Shown: positions 12,233 through 24,685 of the stretch, piece by piece | Layout of the letters: the number at the start of each line of letters is the position of its first letter | How positions within the stretch are numbered: position 1 is the first letter of the stretch | NCBI RefSeq assembly: GCF_004664715.2 | Contig: NC_051072.1 | Coordinates: 44,996,142 to 45,060,141 of the forward strand | Reading direction: 5' to 3' | DNA from: Peromyscus leucopus | Taxonomy: Eukaryota > Chordata > Mammalia > Rodentia > Cricetidae | DNA: 64,000 nt | Notes under the pieces: model-generated | Database searches by the model: none | What the model was told of the DNA's origin: nothing | The model's input: only the letters and a program-made list of their open reading frames with translations | Translations under genes and position numbers: made by a program

Positions 12233-13214
12233 TTTTTGTTCAGACTCAGCTTTATCTATCTCTCTGGGTTTTATTTTAAAAGTTACCATTTCTCTATTTA
12301 TTACATATATAATATTTTAAAATACGGCTGAACATATCTAGTCTATTGTTTTCTAAATTCTTTAATTTTTTTTAAAAAAAATACATAAAGTATGATTACT
12401 ACCTTCTATCCAGTTGTATTAAATCTCAGCCTGTAATTGTTAGTTTTTTAGCTAACACCTGTTAGCTGTAGCTACTTCATCTTTCCTTTTTGCCATAACT
12501 CTAACACGCTGTTGAGGCTGTTTGAATTTGTATTCATTTTGCTGGGAATTTGAAAATTCTTAATCTGAGATGAGGAGGAACATGGCTCTCATTTATAATA
12601 AACTTGTCTTGTACATGTAGAAGTGGATTTTAGAAGAAAAAACTCTTGTCAAAGAGGCTGTTCAGAGACTCGGGTGAGAATGCATGAGGTGTTTATCAGT
12701 AGGACTGAGATACAGGAATGAATTCAAGAGACTTTGGAAGTAGACATCCACAGGTTGGTTTCTAGTGGATTATTCCTGTAATTAGTCACTGTGGATAAGG
12801 GACAGAACGTGAAGGCTTGTGCTTTGCCTAAGTGGGCTGTTGGGAATTCCACTATTACTGGAGAGGAAGGAGGGGATGCGGGTACAGAGGACGGTTTTTA
12901 TTTACATCATAATTGGCTGATTCTCCCACTATCCTGTTTGATAGGGGTGTGTCTGGACTTCAGTAAATATGAATCAAGTGGCATCTAGCTCATTGTCGAA
13001 TGTGCCTTTTAACTTTTTTGTTTTCTATTGTGTAAAATATGTATTTAGAAATTTGATACACAGTTTCTTAGAAAATATATGACAGTTGTTTTATAGTTGT
13101 GTCCTGAAAGCCAACAGTTAATTCAGGGGATTAATGAAATAGAAGACTTGTAAGAAAGGAAACTGGATTTAAAACCATAGCTGACTACAGGGAGGGAGAG
13201 ATAATAAATTTTCT

Positions 13215-13316
13215 CATCAGCTGTGCACCTCTTTAATCATAGCACTTGGTGGGTAGAGAAAGGAATTCAGGGTCTGTCTGGAGCTACATGATACCCTGTC
13301 TCAAAAACGAACAGTT
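13215..13316 (+). mobile_element. Old B1-like SINE fragment
   Basis: 'acctctttaatcatagcact' and 'ctacatgataccctgtctca'. Confidence 0.5.
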
Positions 13317-13554
13317 TTTCTCAGGTAAGAAAGCTGAGAACAGGGAGAGACAAGGTCTTCACCTTGGCTGAATTAGGGATTTATTTTTGAGAAAATTTGA
13401 TAGTGTGTGGATTGAGTTCTAGAAACAGAATGTCCTAACAGTTAAGTTTATTAGTGCTCACACAGTGCCAAGAGGCATAGTATAGCCTGTGTAAAATAGT
13501 TCTCAACTTACACAGAACCTTAAGATACTGTTATCACCACATTAAAAGTTGCTT

Positions 13555-13830
13555 TTGAGATTATAATGTATATATAATATGATAATTTTCCCCTTCCTGT
13601 CCTCCCTTCCAATCCTCTCATATGCTCCTCTCACTCTTTCAAAGTTCTGTCCTCTTTTTTAATTTGTTATTGTATGCATCTATGTATACACATTTGTTCT
13701 TGAATAGAACCTGCTCATGTTATAATATGTTACTTGTAGGTATGTCTTCAGGTCTGACTATTTGGTACTGGACAGTCAGTTGGTGTGCTCTTCCCTGAGG
13801 AAGACTCCCTCGCTAACTCCCCACTTTCCT
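13555..13830 (-). mobile_element. L1 3'UTR fragment, antisense in Erbin intron
   Basis: 'tttccccttcctgtcctccc', 'tgtatgcatctatgtataca' and 'actatttggtactggacagt cagttggtgtgctcttccct' match the reverse complement of rodent L1 3' ends. Located between exons D and E. Confidence 0.65.
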
Positions 13831-14991
13831 TTGTTCTTTATCTCGCCACATTTAAGGAAGGAAATTGAGAGTCAGAACAGCTAAGTAACTAGCCCAGGAT
13901 AACCTGTGTGATGTCTCAGGAAGGGAATCATTTTAAAGGCCCAGGAGGAAATTGTCAGTATGATACAGTGAATTATAGGAGGCCATTTTTTGTAATGAAC
14001 TGACGATTGATAATGATAGAAGAGGCATTTTAGGATTTCCAGGCAAATGTGTTCAGCATGAATTGATGATTCATACCTCACTTAAGATTATGGCTTTTGT
14101 AGAGATGAAAGACATGTTAATGTAATTTTTAAAAATGTTTTAATTACAGTGTGTGTGTGTGTGTGTACACACCTACACAGTCATCAGAGGAAAACTTTCA
14201 GGGATCCCGGGATCAGGCTTGGTAGTACAAGCACCTGTGTCCTGACTGACCTAAAATACCCTTTAGTCTTGGATGAAAGAAAGAAATTTAAAAACTGTAC
14301 CTGATACCAACTTTTTTTTTTAAACCCTAATAGTTTTGAGAATGGAGTTTTTAAAGCATTGTGATGCAGTGTGGAGATTTGGCAAGTTATAGCTTACTTG
14401 GTTTTGAGTTAATTAAATTTGATGTGATAATACGGCATGCAATTATTTCTAGCCTTTATTATAGTACAGAGACGTACTTTATTTTCTTGTGTTCAAAATG
14501 TTCTAAAAGCATTACATAAGATTCTGAAAGTTGCCTTTTTTATTTGTAGAATAAAAACTGCTGTACTGTGGCAGTTTTTCATTAGTGAGAATAGTAGCAT
14601 ATGTAGGCAATATAAGTACTTCATAATGGTGCTACTAATTAGCTACTTTAATAGCAACAAGATTTAGACTGTAAACTTCAAAGAATTAGTTCAAGATGTT
14701 GGAGGATAGTAAAGGACCCCTGTTCCTTCCTTACATGTATGGTAATTCAAGGTGGTAGAGGAGACAGCATGGGAAAATGCTTCCCTTACCTTTTGAGGTA
14801 TTAGAATTTTTTGCTTTGCACAGAAGATAATAGTTTATTGAAGTATATGGGTTTATGACTTTTTAGTTATAACCCTCTGCTTTATCCATTAAAAAAACTG
14901 TACTGGGAATTCAAACACATAAAACAGATTTTATTCTGAAGATTTCACCACTGACTTAATTAAACTAACAAGGGAAATTTGAAAGGAATTA

Positions 14992-15071
14992 AACTGGGTG
15001 GTGGTGACATACCTTTAATCCCAGCACTCTGGAGGCAGAGGCAGGTGGATCACTGAGTTCAAGACTAGCTA
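14992..15071 (+). mobile_element. B1 SINE, 3' truncated
   Basis: 'acctttaatcccagcactct' and 'ggaggcagaggcaggtggat'. Confidence 0.8.
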
Positions 15072-15238
15072 ACCCTTTTTCTGTCAGAGTTGAATTATCA
15101 CTAATACCAGTATTTGCTGATATTCCTACCTGTATAAAAAAAATCAAATATGAAGTACTCCAAACCATATTATATTAAATCAAAGTGGTAATTGTCTAAT
15201 TTACTTATTCTTGTTAGATGATAGGCATCCATCTAGGA

Positions 15239-15422
15239 CAGTGGTCCTCAACCTGTGGTTACAACCCCTTGGGGGTTGCATATCAGATACTTACATTATG
15301 ATTCATAACAGTAGCAATATTACTGTTAATGAAGTAGCAATGAAAATAATTTTATGGATGGGTCACCACAACATGAGGCACTGCATTTAAGAGTTGCAGC
15401 ATTAGGAAGGTTGAGCACCACT
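15239..15422 (+). mobile_element. URR1-like hAT-Charlie MITE
   Basis: Begins CAGTGGTCCTCAACCTGTGG and ends GGTTGAGCACCACTC, which are imperfect terminal inverted repeats. The middle has 'attatgattcataacagtag' and 'ggtcaccacaacatgaggca', diagnostic of URR1. Non-coding; intronic in Erbin. Confidence 0.85.
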
Positions 15423-15640
15423 CTTCCCAGTCTTGGCTATCAGTGAAGTTTGTACTCAGCCCTGTTTTCTTGCTCTTAGATAACTATCAGCAAGTGATAT
15501 TGAACAACAATGTGTAGGATATTGTGCCTAGCATTTAATCAAGTTAACATGTTAAAATCAGTACCTTAGAATCCACAAAATAACCAAGGAGTAGTAATTT
15601 TATAGATCTTTTTTCCTTTTGGAAGCTTGTGTTATTTCTT

Positions 15641-15829
15641 TCTTTCTTTCTTTTTTTTTTTTAGATTTATTTATTATGTATACAGTGTTCTGTCTGCATG
15701 ACAGAAGAGGAGGGCACCAGATCTTATTATAGATGGCTGTGAGCCACCATGTGGTTGCTGGGAATTGAACTCAGGACCTCAGAAAGAGCAGTCAGTGCTC
15801 TTAACCACTGAGCCATCTCTCCAGCCCCC
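15641..15829 (-). mobile_element. B2 SINE, antisense, with 12-bp TSD
   Basis: Ends 'gagccatctctccagccccc', the reverse of the B2 Pol III head. Flanked by GTGTTATTTCTT on both sides (15629-15640 and 15830-15841). Low divergence. Confidence 0.9.
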
Positions 15830-15899
15830 GTGTTATTTCTTGGTAGTGGTTATCAACTTCCAAATCTAGAGAAGGTATTTATTTCTTAAGAGTAATATG

Positions 15900-16101
<202 letters not shown>

Positions 16102-16320
16102 AAGAGTAATATGTAAATGCTTGTTATTATTAAATTTCTCTATTTTAATAGCAGTCCATGCCTAAAATACAATTTCATTATTTTAGCCATCAAGCCCCAT
16201 CCACATTGAAAAACAGCAGCTAATAATAAGTCTAGGAATGATGAAAATCAGGTGTATTTATTAAGGTGCATCTTAAATTCTTGGGTCAAATACAAGAGTC
16301 TTCATAAAAACCCAGACTGA

Positions 16321-16494
16321 AAGCCGGGTGGTGGTGGCGCACGCCTTTAATCCCAGCACTTGGGAGGCAGAGCCAGGCGGATCTCGGTGAGTTCGAGGCC
16401 AGCCTGGGCTACCAAGTGAGTCCCAGGAAAGGCACAAAGCTACACAGAGAAACCCTGTCTTGAAAAAAACCAAAAAAAAAAAAAAAAAAAAAAA
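16321..16494 (+). mobile_element. B1 SINE, sense, young copy with 15-bp TSD
   Basis: A full-length B1 with the 'aaaggcacaaagctacacag' variant and a long A tail. Perfect flanking repeats AAAAACCCAGACTGA lie at 16306-16320 and 16495-16509, indicating recent insertion. Confidence 0.93.
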
Positions 16495-16627
16495 AAAAAC
16501 CCAGACTGAGGAAGGATACTATCATTGAACCACCACTAACTCCAGGATGCAATAACTATTTGTTTGAATGGGAAATTTTTATTAACACATGCCTAGAATT
16601 GATAATTGTAGAATGACACTCTACAGA

Positions 16628-16782
16628 GAACTCAAGTTTTGTTCCCAGCACCTATGTGAAGTGCTTCATACCTTTTATAACTCCAACTCCACGTGATCTG
16701 ATGCCCTCTTCTGGTCTCTATGGGCATTCCCATACTGGGTATACATGTACATAAATAAAAATAAAAAATCTTTTTAAAAGTT
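16628..16782 (+). mobile_element. B2/B3-like SINE 3' part
   Basis: 'tgatgccctcttctggtctc' followed by an A/T-rich end (aataaaaaatcttttt). Confidence 0.65.
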
Positions 16783-17367
16783 ACATCACATCCTGCAATT
16801 AAGATGTTTTTCAAAATGTGGAAAATAAGTTTCTGAAAGAATGAAAATGATAACCAGGTGTTTATCACAAAGACATTTTGCTGTTGCACATATGTTTAAA
16901 TGTTGATATTATTTAATAAGAGAATTCCTGTAGAATTAAATAAATCTTTTAGAAATTCATTTGACTCAGAATTACTGGTTGCTGGTAAATTCATCTGATG
17001 GTGAGAAATTTGCTTATATACAACTTTATATAAATAAACACACATCTGAGTATGTGCTCGGTTTCCATTTCTGACATATTAGGCATAAAGGAAATGATAG
17101 TGTTAATAAAAGCAACTATATGTTTGTGCTTCTTTGGTTCTTAAGCATGTGATTAAGCATTATGATTATACATGTTCTTTGTGTGTATGTGTGTTGTTAT
17201 ATAGCTGTATGTATGTATCAGTTTCTTTCTGGCCCTGAATTCAGTGTTGCATGATACTTGTTCGTGGTATGGGTGGGGTTACCGGTACATAAATCTGTGT
17301 ACATAACATGTCTTGTGGGTTTTGCATGCTACACTAATCTTCTGTAAATCTACCTTTCTTCACTCAG

Positions 17368-17511
17368 AGTATGCTGTCAAGGTCCTTTAACTCCACTCTT
17401 GCTGCTGTAAGCAGTTCTCACTATGGCAGCTCTAGGGATCTGCATGGCAGCCAGGGCAGCCTTGCCCTGAGTGTTGCAGACGGAAGAGGTTCTGGTGGGC
17501 ACATTTTTCGA
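17368..17511 (+). CDS. Erbin: Erbin cassette exon E (alternative)
   Basis: This 144-bp exon has 48 codons and is phase 0 on both sides. The acceptor is ttcttcactcag and the donor gtgagt. It reads SMLSRSFNSTLAAVSSSHYG, then SSRDLHGSQGSLALSVADGR and GSGGHIFR. This Ser/Gly-rich insert is known from longer Erbin isoforms. Because it is symmetric, skipping it joins KLEK directly to exon F or to MPLSNGQ of exon G without a frameshift. Strong splice sites argue that it is functional. Function of the insert is not known to me. Confidence 0.85.
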
Positions 17512-19519
17512 GTGAGTACCAACAGTAGGCTAGTACTTTTAGCACACACATGAGAAAATTCAGGTCTTAAGTGTTTCGACCTTTCTAGGGGAAAAAGTTC
17601 TGTGAGTTATAAATCTTGGTATTTTCTGAGTTATTTATGGCTGAGTTCTACAACTTCTGTCTCCAACGTCTTTAGTCATAAGTTAATGATTTAGCCAGGG
17701 GTTATTTATAAGTCTAGTAATTAAGAGCCAGCTAATAAAAAGCACTATATGCACCAAAGTATAATCATATTTTCACTGAATATAACTAAATATGAGACTG
17801 CAGAAGTTGTAAAAGTTCCACAGAAAGGAAAAATCCAAATCTTAATTGAACACATTTCATCATGGTCGTTAGTGGTAAAAGATTTATTATATAGTGAAAG
17901 TTTAAGAGTAAGCTATAAGGACTGCCCCAAATGAACAACACAAGTCTGCCGTGGCTCAGTAAGGACTTACAGTGGTAACACCGCCTCTAAATAAATGTCC
18001 ACTTCTGCCCTCAAAGACCTTTCTTCTCTACAACCTTATTTTATTCCGTCTTGTAATTTATTTCCATTTTGACTCTTTATTGTTCTAGGCACTTCACTTG
18101 TTTCTCAGACAGCTCCTGCCTCCCTCCTTGGCTCTTCCCTGTTAGATTCTAGAGCAGGAGCAGTTTCCTGGACTCAGTTTGCTGTGGCTGCTCTGAGCTG
18201 GTCTTGCCCTGTGTTCTGCCATCTGCCATTACTTGTTTCTTTTTGCTATGTAGCAACAGCGGCCATTGAGCTTCTTAGTGCAAAAGACGAAGAAAAGGCT
18301 GAGCCAGCCTTTCATTTCAGCAGACCATGAGTGGCTTTTATTAATTCAGGAATCTGCCGTTCATAGTCATCTGGAACAATTGTTCTTCCCAGATTTATTT
18401 TACAATAATATTTTGCCTTTATTTCTCTTAGATTTAAAGTCTACACAGACTTGGAATTTTAGTTTTTCATTCATGATAGGCTTGCTCTTTTTAAAGAGTA
18501 CATAAGCATAGTTGTCTATTCAGGCTTGAGTTTAAGTTTCTAGCTTTGAGCCGTGTTGATGACTATATATTCTAAATATATATCACAAGAAAAGAAAAAT
18601 GAAATCATGCTAAGCCATACTTTGAACTAGCAACTAACTGGACATGATAGGTTTGTTGCAAATATTATTTTTTAAGATTAAATTACAAATCCTCAAAATT
18701 GTATGTGTTCCATGGTATATTATGATGGAGTATATTTTGAGTTATATTTCAGTATAAAATTTATATTTCTTTGCTGCTAAGCATATACTGTTTTGAAAGA
18801 TTAAAAGTAACAGTAAAACATACTATGCTTTATTTTCTAAATTAAGTGTGCTTAGAATTAATTTAAGGTGAATATAGATGTTTTATTCCTACCATATTTA
18901 TAGTAATAAATAATCAAGGATAATGACATTTAGCATTTTTCCTCTAAGATTGTCATTAAGTTAAACTGTAATGAGCAAATATTTAGCATATAGAGATATG
19001 AATTAGTTAATTTTAAAGCATTTCTTTAAAACAGTGCCTTTAAAATATTGAGCCAGTATTAATGTGACAGAATTATGGCACAGCAAGTTTTACACAGTAG
19101 GTTTAGTGGTTTTGCACATTATTGTAATCAAGAGGAGTTCTGAGTAGCATCATGAGATCAAATCAATACCAATTCATTTTCTTTTAATCAAAAACACTTT
19201 CTTTAGTGCTTAACAATAATATATTTGTTGCTCTTAAAATTGGAGAGAAATGCTTTAACCACTGGCTCCATGTACTGACTAAACCATTAAGTTAGGAGTA
19301 TAAGTACAACTAAAATGGCAGATATCATAAAGGTTAACAATGGCTGTCTTTGAAGGAAGCTAAAGGAACTGAGAGCAGTGATTACAGTATCTGACTTGAG
19401 TCTCCTTATTCTGTAATCTAGCAGTATTTCTTTCTTAATCTTCGTTCATGCATCGTCATCGTTTTGTTTCACATCTTAAAGTATATTATTTGTTTACTTT
19501 TTTCCTTCCTCATTTGAAG

Positions 19520-19636
19520 CATCCTCAGACATCCAGTCCAGGAGATTCTTGCCAAGATGATAGATTGATTTCAGGAGAACAGAACTACTCATCAGGTGCA
19601 CTTAGTCACAGAGACCTTCCAGACAGCTTGATGAAA
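19520..19636 (+). CDS. Erbin: Erbin cassette exon F (alternative)
   Basis: This 117-bp exon has 39 codons and is phase 0 on both sides, reading HPQTSSPGDSCQDDRLISGE then QNYSSGALSHRDLPDSLMK. The acceptor is catttgaag after a pyrimidine tract; the donor is gtaggt after a final A, which is suboptimal. A second AG nine bases inside the exon (19527-19528) could act as an alternative acceptor that removes HPQ in frame. The segment matches the second variable insert of long Erbin isoforms. It is usually spliced with exon E, to my recollection. Confidence 0.82.
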
Positions 19637-20493
19637 GTAGGTGCTCACAGCAGATGAACAGAGCAGTGTCTTTGAGCTTACTGTGCTTTTCAGTGTTTGA
19701 ATTTGAATTTGCGTATGTACTTTGAAAATACTTTTATATGGCCTTTCTTGCTTTGATTATATAGGATTATTTTTAAATGATTCATAAATACAAGATAGAA
19801 TTTGACTCTGCTGTTTCTCAGTTTATTCCATGATTTTTTACACTAGAGAATCAATTTATAGTTACATTGCTTGCTGTAATTACGCTTGCTTATTTTAGCA
19901 TTTGAATCAAGGACTTTTGGGCATTCTTGATAATAAACTTATTTGGAGAGTTAGACAATGACTTTGTCTTAAATTGTGTATTCTAGAATATTTTACTGCT
20001 AATTTAAAATATTTGAAAATCTTTAGATAGAATTAGCAATTATCTTGAAAGACCTTTTTGCATATAGTAGAAGAGGTGATCATTGTGTTTTTTAGTATTT
20101 TGTAGGAAAAAAATTACAGATTGATTATTTGTGGCAGTGTCAGAGGTAATTCTTATTCTCTCCCAGCTATTTTTGTTTAACCAATTACATTCCTCTAGTG
20201 TACCAGCTAAAATAATTATGAGTTATGTTTATTATTTACAATTCTTAAGAGGGTAGGCATCCAGCCATCTGTTATATAAGCTCATACATGCTTATTTATT
20301 TTATCCCTTGCCTTTTAATTCAAAGCTCTCAATTTCTTTTTCTTTTTAACATGCACCTTACAGCTTAATTCTTAACGCTTTTTTTTATTTCATGAAGCAC
20401 TGCTAAACATAGCTTAATATATTTCTTATGTTTAGTACTGATTCAAACAAAACGAAATATCCAGGTGTCAGCAGCTTTTAAGAATAGGATAGG

Positions 20494-20627
20494 CGCACAC
20501 CTTTAATCCCAGCACTCAGGAGGCAGAGGCAGGTGGATCTCTGCGAGTTTGAGGCCAGCCTGGGCTACAGAGTGAGTTCCAGGACAGCCAAGGCTGTAAC
20601 ACAGAGAAACCCTGTCTCAGAAAACAA
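20494..20627 (+). mobile_element. B1 SINE, 5' truncated, with 13-bp TSD
   Basis: Flanks AGAATAGGATAGG (20481-20493) and AGAGTAGGATAGG (20628-20640) differ at one base. Confidence 0.88.
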
Positions 20628-20640
20628 AGAGTAGGATAGG

Positions 20641-20900
20641 TTCAGTGTAGTGGCATGTCTGTGTCCTGGCACTTGAAACCCACTGCTGGAAGATCAAGAG
20701 TTTGAGGCCAGTGTGGGCTACAAGGTCCCGGGGGGGCGGGTGTAGGGAGAAAGATGGCTCAGTGGATAAAGGCAGCTGTCCTTGAGTCTGGCATGAGGTC
20801 AGTCTCTAGAGCCTACACGGTGGGAAGGGAACAGAGCCCTGAAAGTTGTTGTCTGATCTTCACTTACGGTAAACACAGCATCCATACCCTACTTTGTAGA
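20641..20900 (+). mobile_element. B1-like then B3-like SINE fragments
   Basis: 20645-20735 is an eroded B1 ('agagtttgaggccagtgtgg'). 20741-20890 begins like a B2/B3 head ('aagatggctcagtggataaa'). Confidence 0.55.
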
Positions 20901-22061
20901 GTACGCTTTTCTTCCTAAGCACCAGACCTTTTTATCTTTAGCAAGATGCAAGTTCACAGCATACAGTTCTGGAACTTTTGCCAAACTCCAGTTTTTGCAT
21001 AATTTTTAAGGAAATTTTGGTTTTCTGCTAATTGCCTTGTGGACAGAAATTCTTTTCTGTTACCCAACAAGGAAATTTAAATGATTAAATAATGGAAGCA
21101 TTTATATCCTCTTAAATGATTGAATAATGGAAGCATTTATTTCCTCTTCCGTGTAAAAGTTTTTTTACATGTGAACATTTATAATATGAATTTTGGTTCT
21201 TTTTAGCTAGATTCTTTACAGAATAGAATAAGCTGTTTACTACAATGTAATCCTAAGTCTAAAATTCAGGTTCAGTTTCTTAATACATGGGGGGGGGGTA
21301 TTAAAGATAGTTCGTTAGCAGCAAACTAATAATCTCAAAAAATTTGTGGGTTTTTTTTTAATGAGAAATAAAGTAGAACATCTGTTTTAATTCTTATGTT
21401 TTTAATATTCCTTATAAAGCTTGAAAATTACTGATAATGCACACAAGCAAAAAGAATAAATCACTTAATTTCTTTGTAGATAGCTGAATTGACTTGTTAC
21501 TTTCTGTAAAGGAAGAAATAAAGTTATAAAATATAGTCAAATTAAGAAACAATATATTCCTCAATTAGTTTTTTTTTCTCGAGGAAAAGCATAATTACAT
21601 ACTCCTTTTGTGTATGTATGTTATGATTTGGTATGAGAAAAGGATACCCTTCTAATAGGCTAACTTACGTTTAATTTTTTTTTAGTATATAAAATTTGTT
21701 TTATGTATATGAATAGTTAAAAGTTTTTCAGTATACTTGTTTCCTACTTTAACATTGGTAAGTGTAACAGTAGATTTTATACCTAACAGAAAAGCAATTA
21801 ATTTAAAACATAGATTAGACCTTCATTTAAAAGTTTGCTGATAGATTCAATCAGTGAACATTCAAGCAAGTTTAGAATTAAGGCATAATAACTTTGTTTC
21901 TTTTGGAAGGATTAAAATTAGAAGAATATATTGAGTAACTCAGTATATTTAATGGTATATAATGTTAAAACTAGTGCATTTGTATTGCGCCAAGAATATC
22001 CAAGTACTTGTAATAAGACATTATTACTGGTCATTTTAAAGATAACTCATGTTTTTCTTAG
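20900..22061. other. Erbin intron upstream of exon G, AT-rich
   Basis: Contains a 35-bp tandem duplication and a G-run (21290-21298); nothing else recognised. Confidence 0.5.
21077..21146 (+). repeat. 35-bp tandem duplication in Erbin intron
   Basis: The unit ttaaatgattaaataatgga agcatttatatcctc is followed by a second copy with two substitutions. Confidence 0.9.
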
Positions 22062-22268
22062 ATGCCTTTGAGTAATGGACAGATGGGCCAGCCTCTCAGG
22101 CCTCAGGCAAATTATAGTCAAATACATCATCCCCCTCAGGCATCTGTGGCAAGGCATCCCTCTAGAGAACAACTCATTGATTATTTGATGCTGAAAGTGG
22201 CCCACCAGCCTCCATATACACATCCCCATTGTTCTCCTAGACAAGGCCATGAGCTGGCAAAGCAAGAG
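22062..22268 (+). CDS. Erbin: Erbin coding exon G (linker just before PDZ)
   Basis: This 207-bp exon has 69 codons and is phase 0 on both sides, with acceptor tgtttttcttag and donor gtaaga. It reads MPLSNGQMGQPLRPQANYSQ...REQLIDYLMLKVAHQPPY...HELAKQE. It is almost invariant among mammals as I recall it and precedes the PDZ domain directly. The first codon is ATG, but this is an internal exon and not a start site. The predicted short helix around QLIDYLMLKV may be an ordered element in the linker (inference). Confidence 0.94.
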
Positions 22269-22819
22269 GTAAGAATTATCAAGACTGTTTGAAATATGAA
22301 ATTAAACTTTCCATATATTCTTACAGGTTAATAGCAGTATATCATATAGAATTTTAACAGTAGTTTTTACCATTTTGTTTTAAGTTTATAATGTTTAGTT
22401 TTCTGAAGTGTTAAACTTTATAGTTTTTAACTTGGCTTTATGATCATACAACATAGGATTTAGTGTTGGGGGTGTTGTTTTTTGGGGGGGGGTTTGTTTT
22501 GTTTTTTTAATAATTCTAAGGCAGCTGCTTGTCCAAAATGGATTGATGGTCGTTTTCCTTCTAATATTATTACTAGTAGACCATTAAACTGAAATGGTCC
22601 TATTCTTACAGCACAGTCTCAGCTTTCAGATTTGGAAATTCAGCTGTAGTCTCTGGACCATGTTGAGGGTTTGATCTTCAAGTTGTATACGTCATAATTT
22701 CATATGCCTTAATGGTTTACTTATGAAGTGATAACATTGAAACCCTTGGTATTGCTCACATTTTGTTTTGACTGAGCCTGTGGTAAACAGGAACATCCTG
22801 TAACAGAAATTTAGCTTCT

Positions 22820-23068
22820 CTATCCTGCTATACCAGTAGCACCATGAAGGCTGAGGCTGGCGGATAGTGTGTTCAAGGCCAGCTTGGATGCGCCAGATAA
22901 TCCAGGCTAGCCTAGCTTGTTTAGTGAGACCCTGTGTAAACAAACAAACCGGCACTTAGGAGCCAGAGGCAGGAGGAGCTCTGTGAGTTCAAGTGCACCT
23001 GGTCTACACAGCAGATTCCAGGCCAGCCAGGGCTACATGATGAGACCCTGTCTCAAGAAAAAAAATGT
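22820..23068 (+). mobile_element. Two adjacent B1/B4-like SINEs
   Basis: The first ends 'gagaccctgtgtaaac' and the second has 'gagccagaggcaggaggagc' and ends 'gagaccctgtctcaag'. Confidence 0.65.
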
Positions 23069-23607
23069 TTCTGCATCTATTTACAGTAGTTTATAAAAAC
23101 TGCTGTTATGTTAGTTGATCTAATCTTAAAATCCTAATGCCCTTGAAGCATATAAACAGATAGAAGGAAACAAAAGTAGATTTCCTAAAACCAGCTCTGA
23201 ATGTTAAGTAGCTTATGACACAAAACAGTAGGCAAAGACAGCATGTAATTTAAACGGTTTGTGAGTGAATACCGATGGGAATATGCATACATGTTCTGTA
23301 GGTATGCACCATGCTGTTAAAATTCATGCTGGCTAAAAGTAAGAGAGCCAGTGTCAGTTGGGTGACTAAAGTCACCAATGAAGTTAGGAGCCGCACTCGG
23401 TAACCCCACCACGCCTCTAACTCACTAACTCATTAACAGTAGTAGTGATGTTCTGTGCTGTTGTGTCACCTCATCTGCCTGAACGTTGGCTTTTGATAAG
23501 TCTGTGCATATTCTGCTTGAACTTAACTCACCAGTGTTTAGATGTGGATATTATTGTATACAATTTTTTGGTATAGTGATATTTTCTTTATTTTCATATT
23601 AAATCAG

Positions 23608-23700
23608 ATTCGAGTAAGAGTAGAAAAGGATCCAGAACTTGGATTTAGCATATCAGGAGGTGTCGGGGGTAGAGGAAACCCTTTCAGACCTGATGATGAT
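23608..23700 (+). CDS. Erbin: Erbin coding exon H (PDZ start, carboxylate-binding loop)
   Basis: This 93-bp exon has 31 codons and is phase 0 on both sides, with acceptor ttaaatcag and donor gtaagt. It encodes [20 protein letters not shown] then [11 protein letters not shown]. This is strand 1, the carboxylate-binding loop (LGFS, a variant of the GLGF loop) and strand 2 of a PDZ domain. In Erbin this domain binds the C-terminus of ERBB2 and of p120-catenin-family proteins. The loop residues expected for binding a free carboxylate are intact. Confidence 0.95.
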
Positions 23701-24135
23701 GTAAGTTTTTTTTAAAATGTCTTTGAACATTCATAAGGTCTCATTCATTAATCCCATACTTATTAGGTGAAAATCTCATGTAAATCTGTGTCTTTCATTT
23801 CTTTTCTTTATCTTTGTTTTTTGAAATTTGCTTGTTCCACATTGTTTGAAGGAAAGAATTTAACCAAAAATGTGAATATTGATGATATTACCAAGTGATT
23901 TTTAGTTTTGGTACTGCTTCTCCAAAAGCCCATAGAAGTGATTTCATTGCATTGCTAAAGTCAGGATTCCTAGAGGCAGAAATGATGTTGACCTGTTAGG
24001 TACTCTGAGAACTCAGGAGACAGCTTTCACTATGGTCAAGTATGGCATGGTATTGAGAAAGGTTCCCTTGTTCCCGAGTCATGCTTTCAGTTTGTAATTT
24101 GTCCTTCAATAATTTTTTTTTGATTGTCATTAAAG

Positions 24136-24210
24136 GGTATATTTGTAACAAGGGTACAACCTGAAGGACCAGCATCAAAATTACTACAGCCAGGTGATAA
24201 AATTATTCAG
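24136..24210 (+). CDS. Erbin: Erbin coding exon I (middle of PDZ)
   Basis: This 75-bp exon has 25 codons and is phase 0 on both sides, with acceptor tgtcattaaag and donor gtaatc. It reads [20 protein letters not shown] then DKIIQ, which matches PDZ strands 3 and 4 and the conserved L-x-GD-x-I motif. The exon sits 435 bp after exon H. Confidence 0.95.
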
Positions 24211-24685
24211 GTAATCAAGTCAACCTTTTCATTATTTTCTTTCATTTTATAATAATTTTATTCTATAGTACTTTCTAATGTTTTAGATATTTCTACTTTA
24301 CACTTTAAAAAATCATGCTTATATGTTTGATAGATCACTTTTAAGTTTAGAAATGTTAATTTTTACTAATTTACAGGATTTACTTTGATTGGAAGTAAGT
24401 TGTCATTATATCAAATAGTAAAATTTCAAAATCTGAGAAACTATTTTTGCATTTTCAGTCCTTTCCTATGTTACTTCAGTAACTTATTTTACCTAAGTAA
24501 ATGCAGTGTGGCATTCTCTTAGTACACAAGGATAGTCTACTTCCTCTCTCCTATTTTAACTATCGTTAGTTCAGATAACAATAAGAAGTAACCTTCAAAC
24601 CAAAAATGATAGACATTAGAGTTTAGTAGCTAAAAGTACAGACCACCTCAGATGGAATCCTTGTCCAACCATTTTTAATGTTAAC

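Larger units (their letters stand above)
16790..20480. other. SINE-poor Erbin intronic block around cassette exons E and F
   Basis: Apart from the two exons, about 3.6 kb hold no recognisable SINE, LTR or L1. Either it is under constraint or it is simply old unique sequence. Confidence 0.5.

Noticed and set aside
22062..22064. ATG of exon G as a translation start
   Set aside because: It directly follows an AG acceptor and is the internal Met of MPLSNGQ joined to upstream exons in frame.
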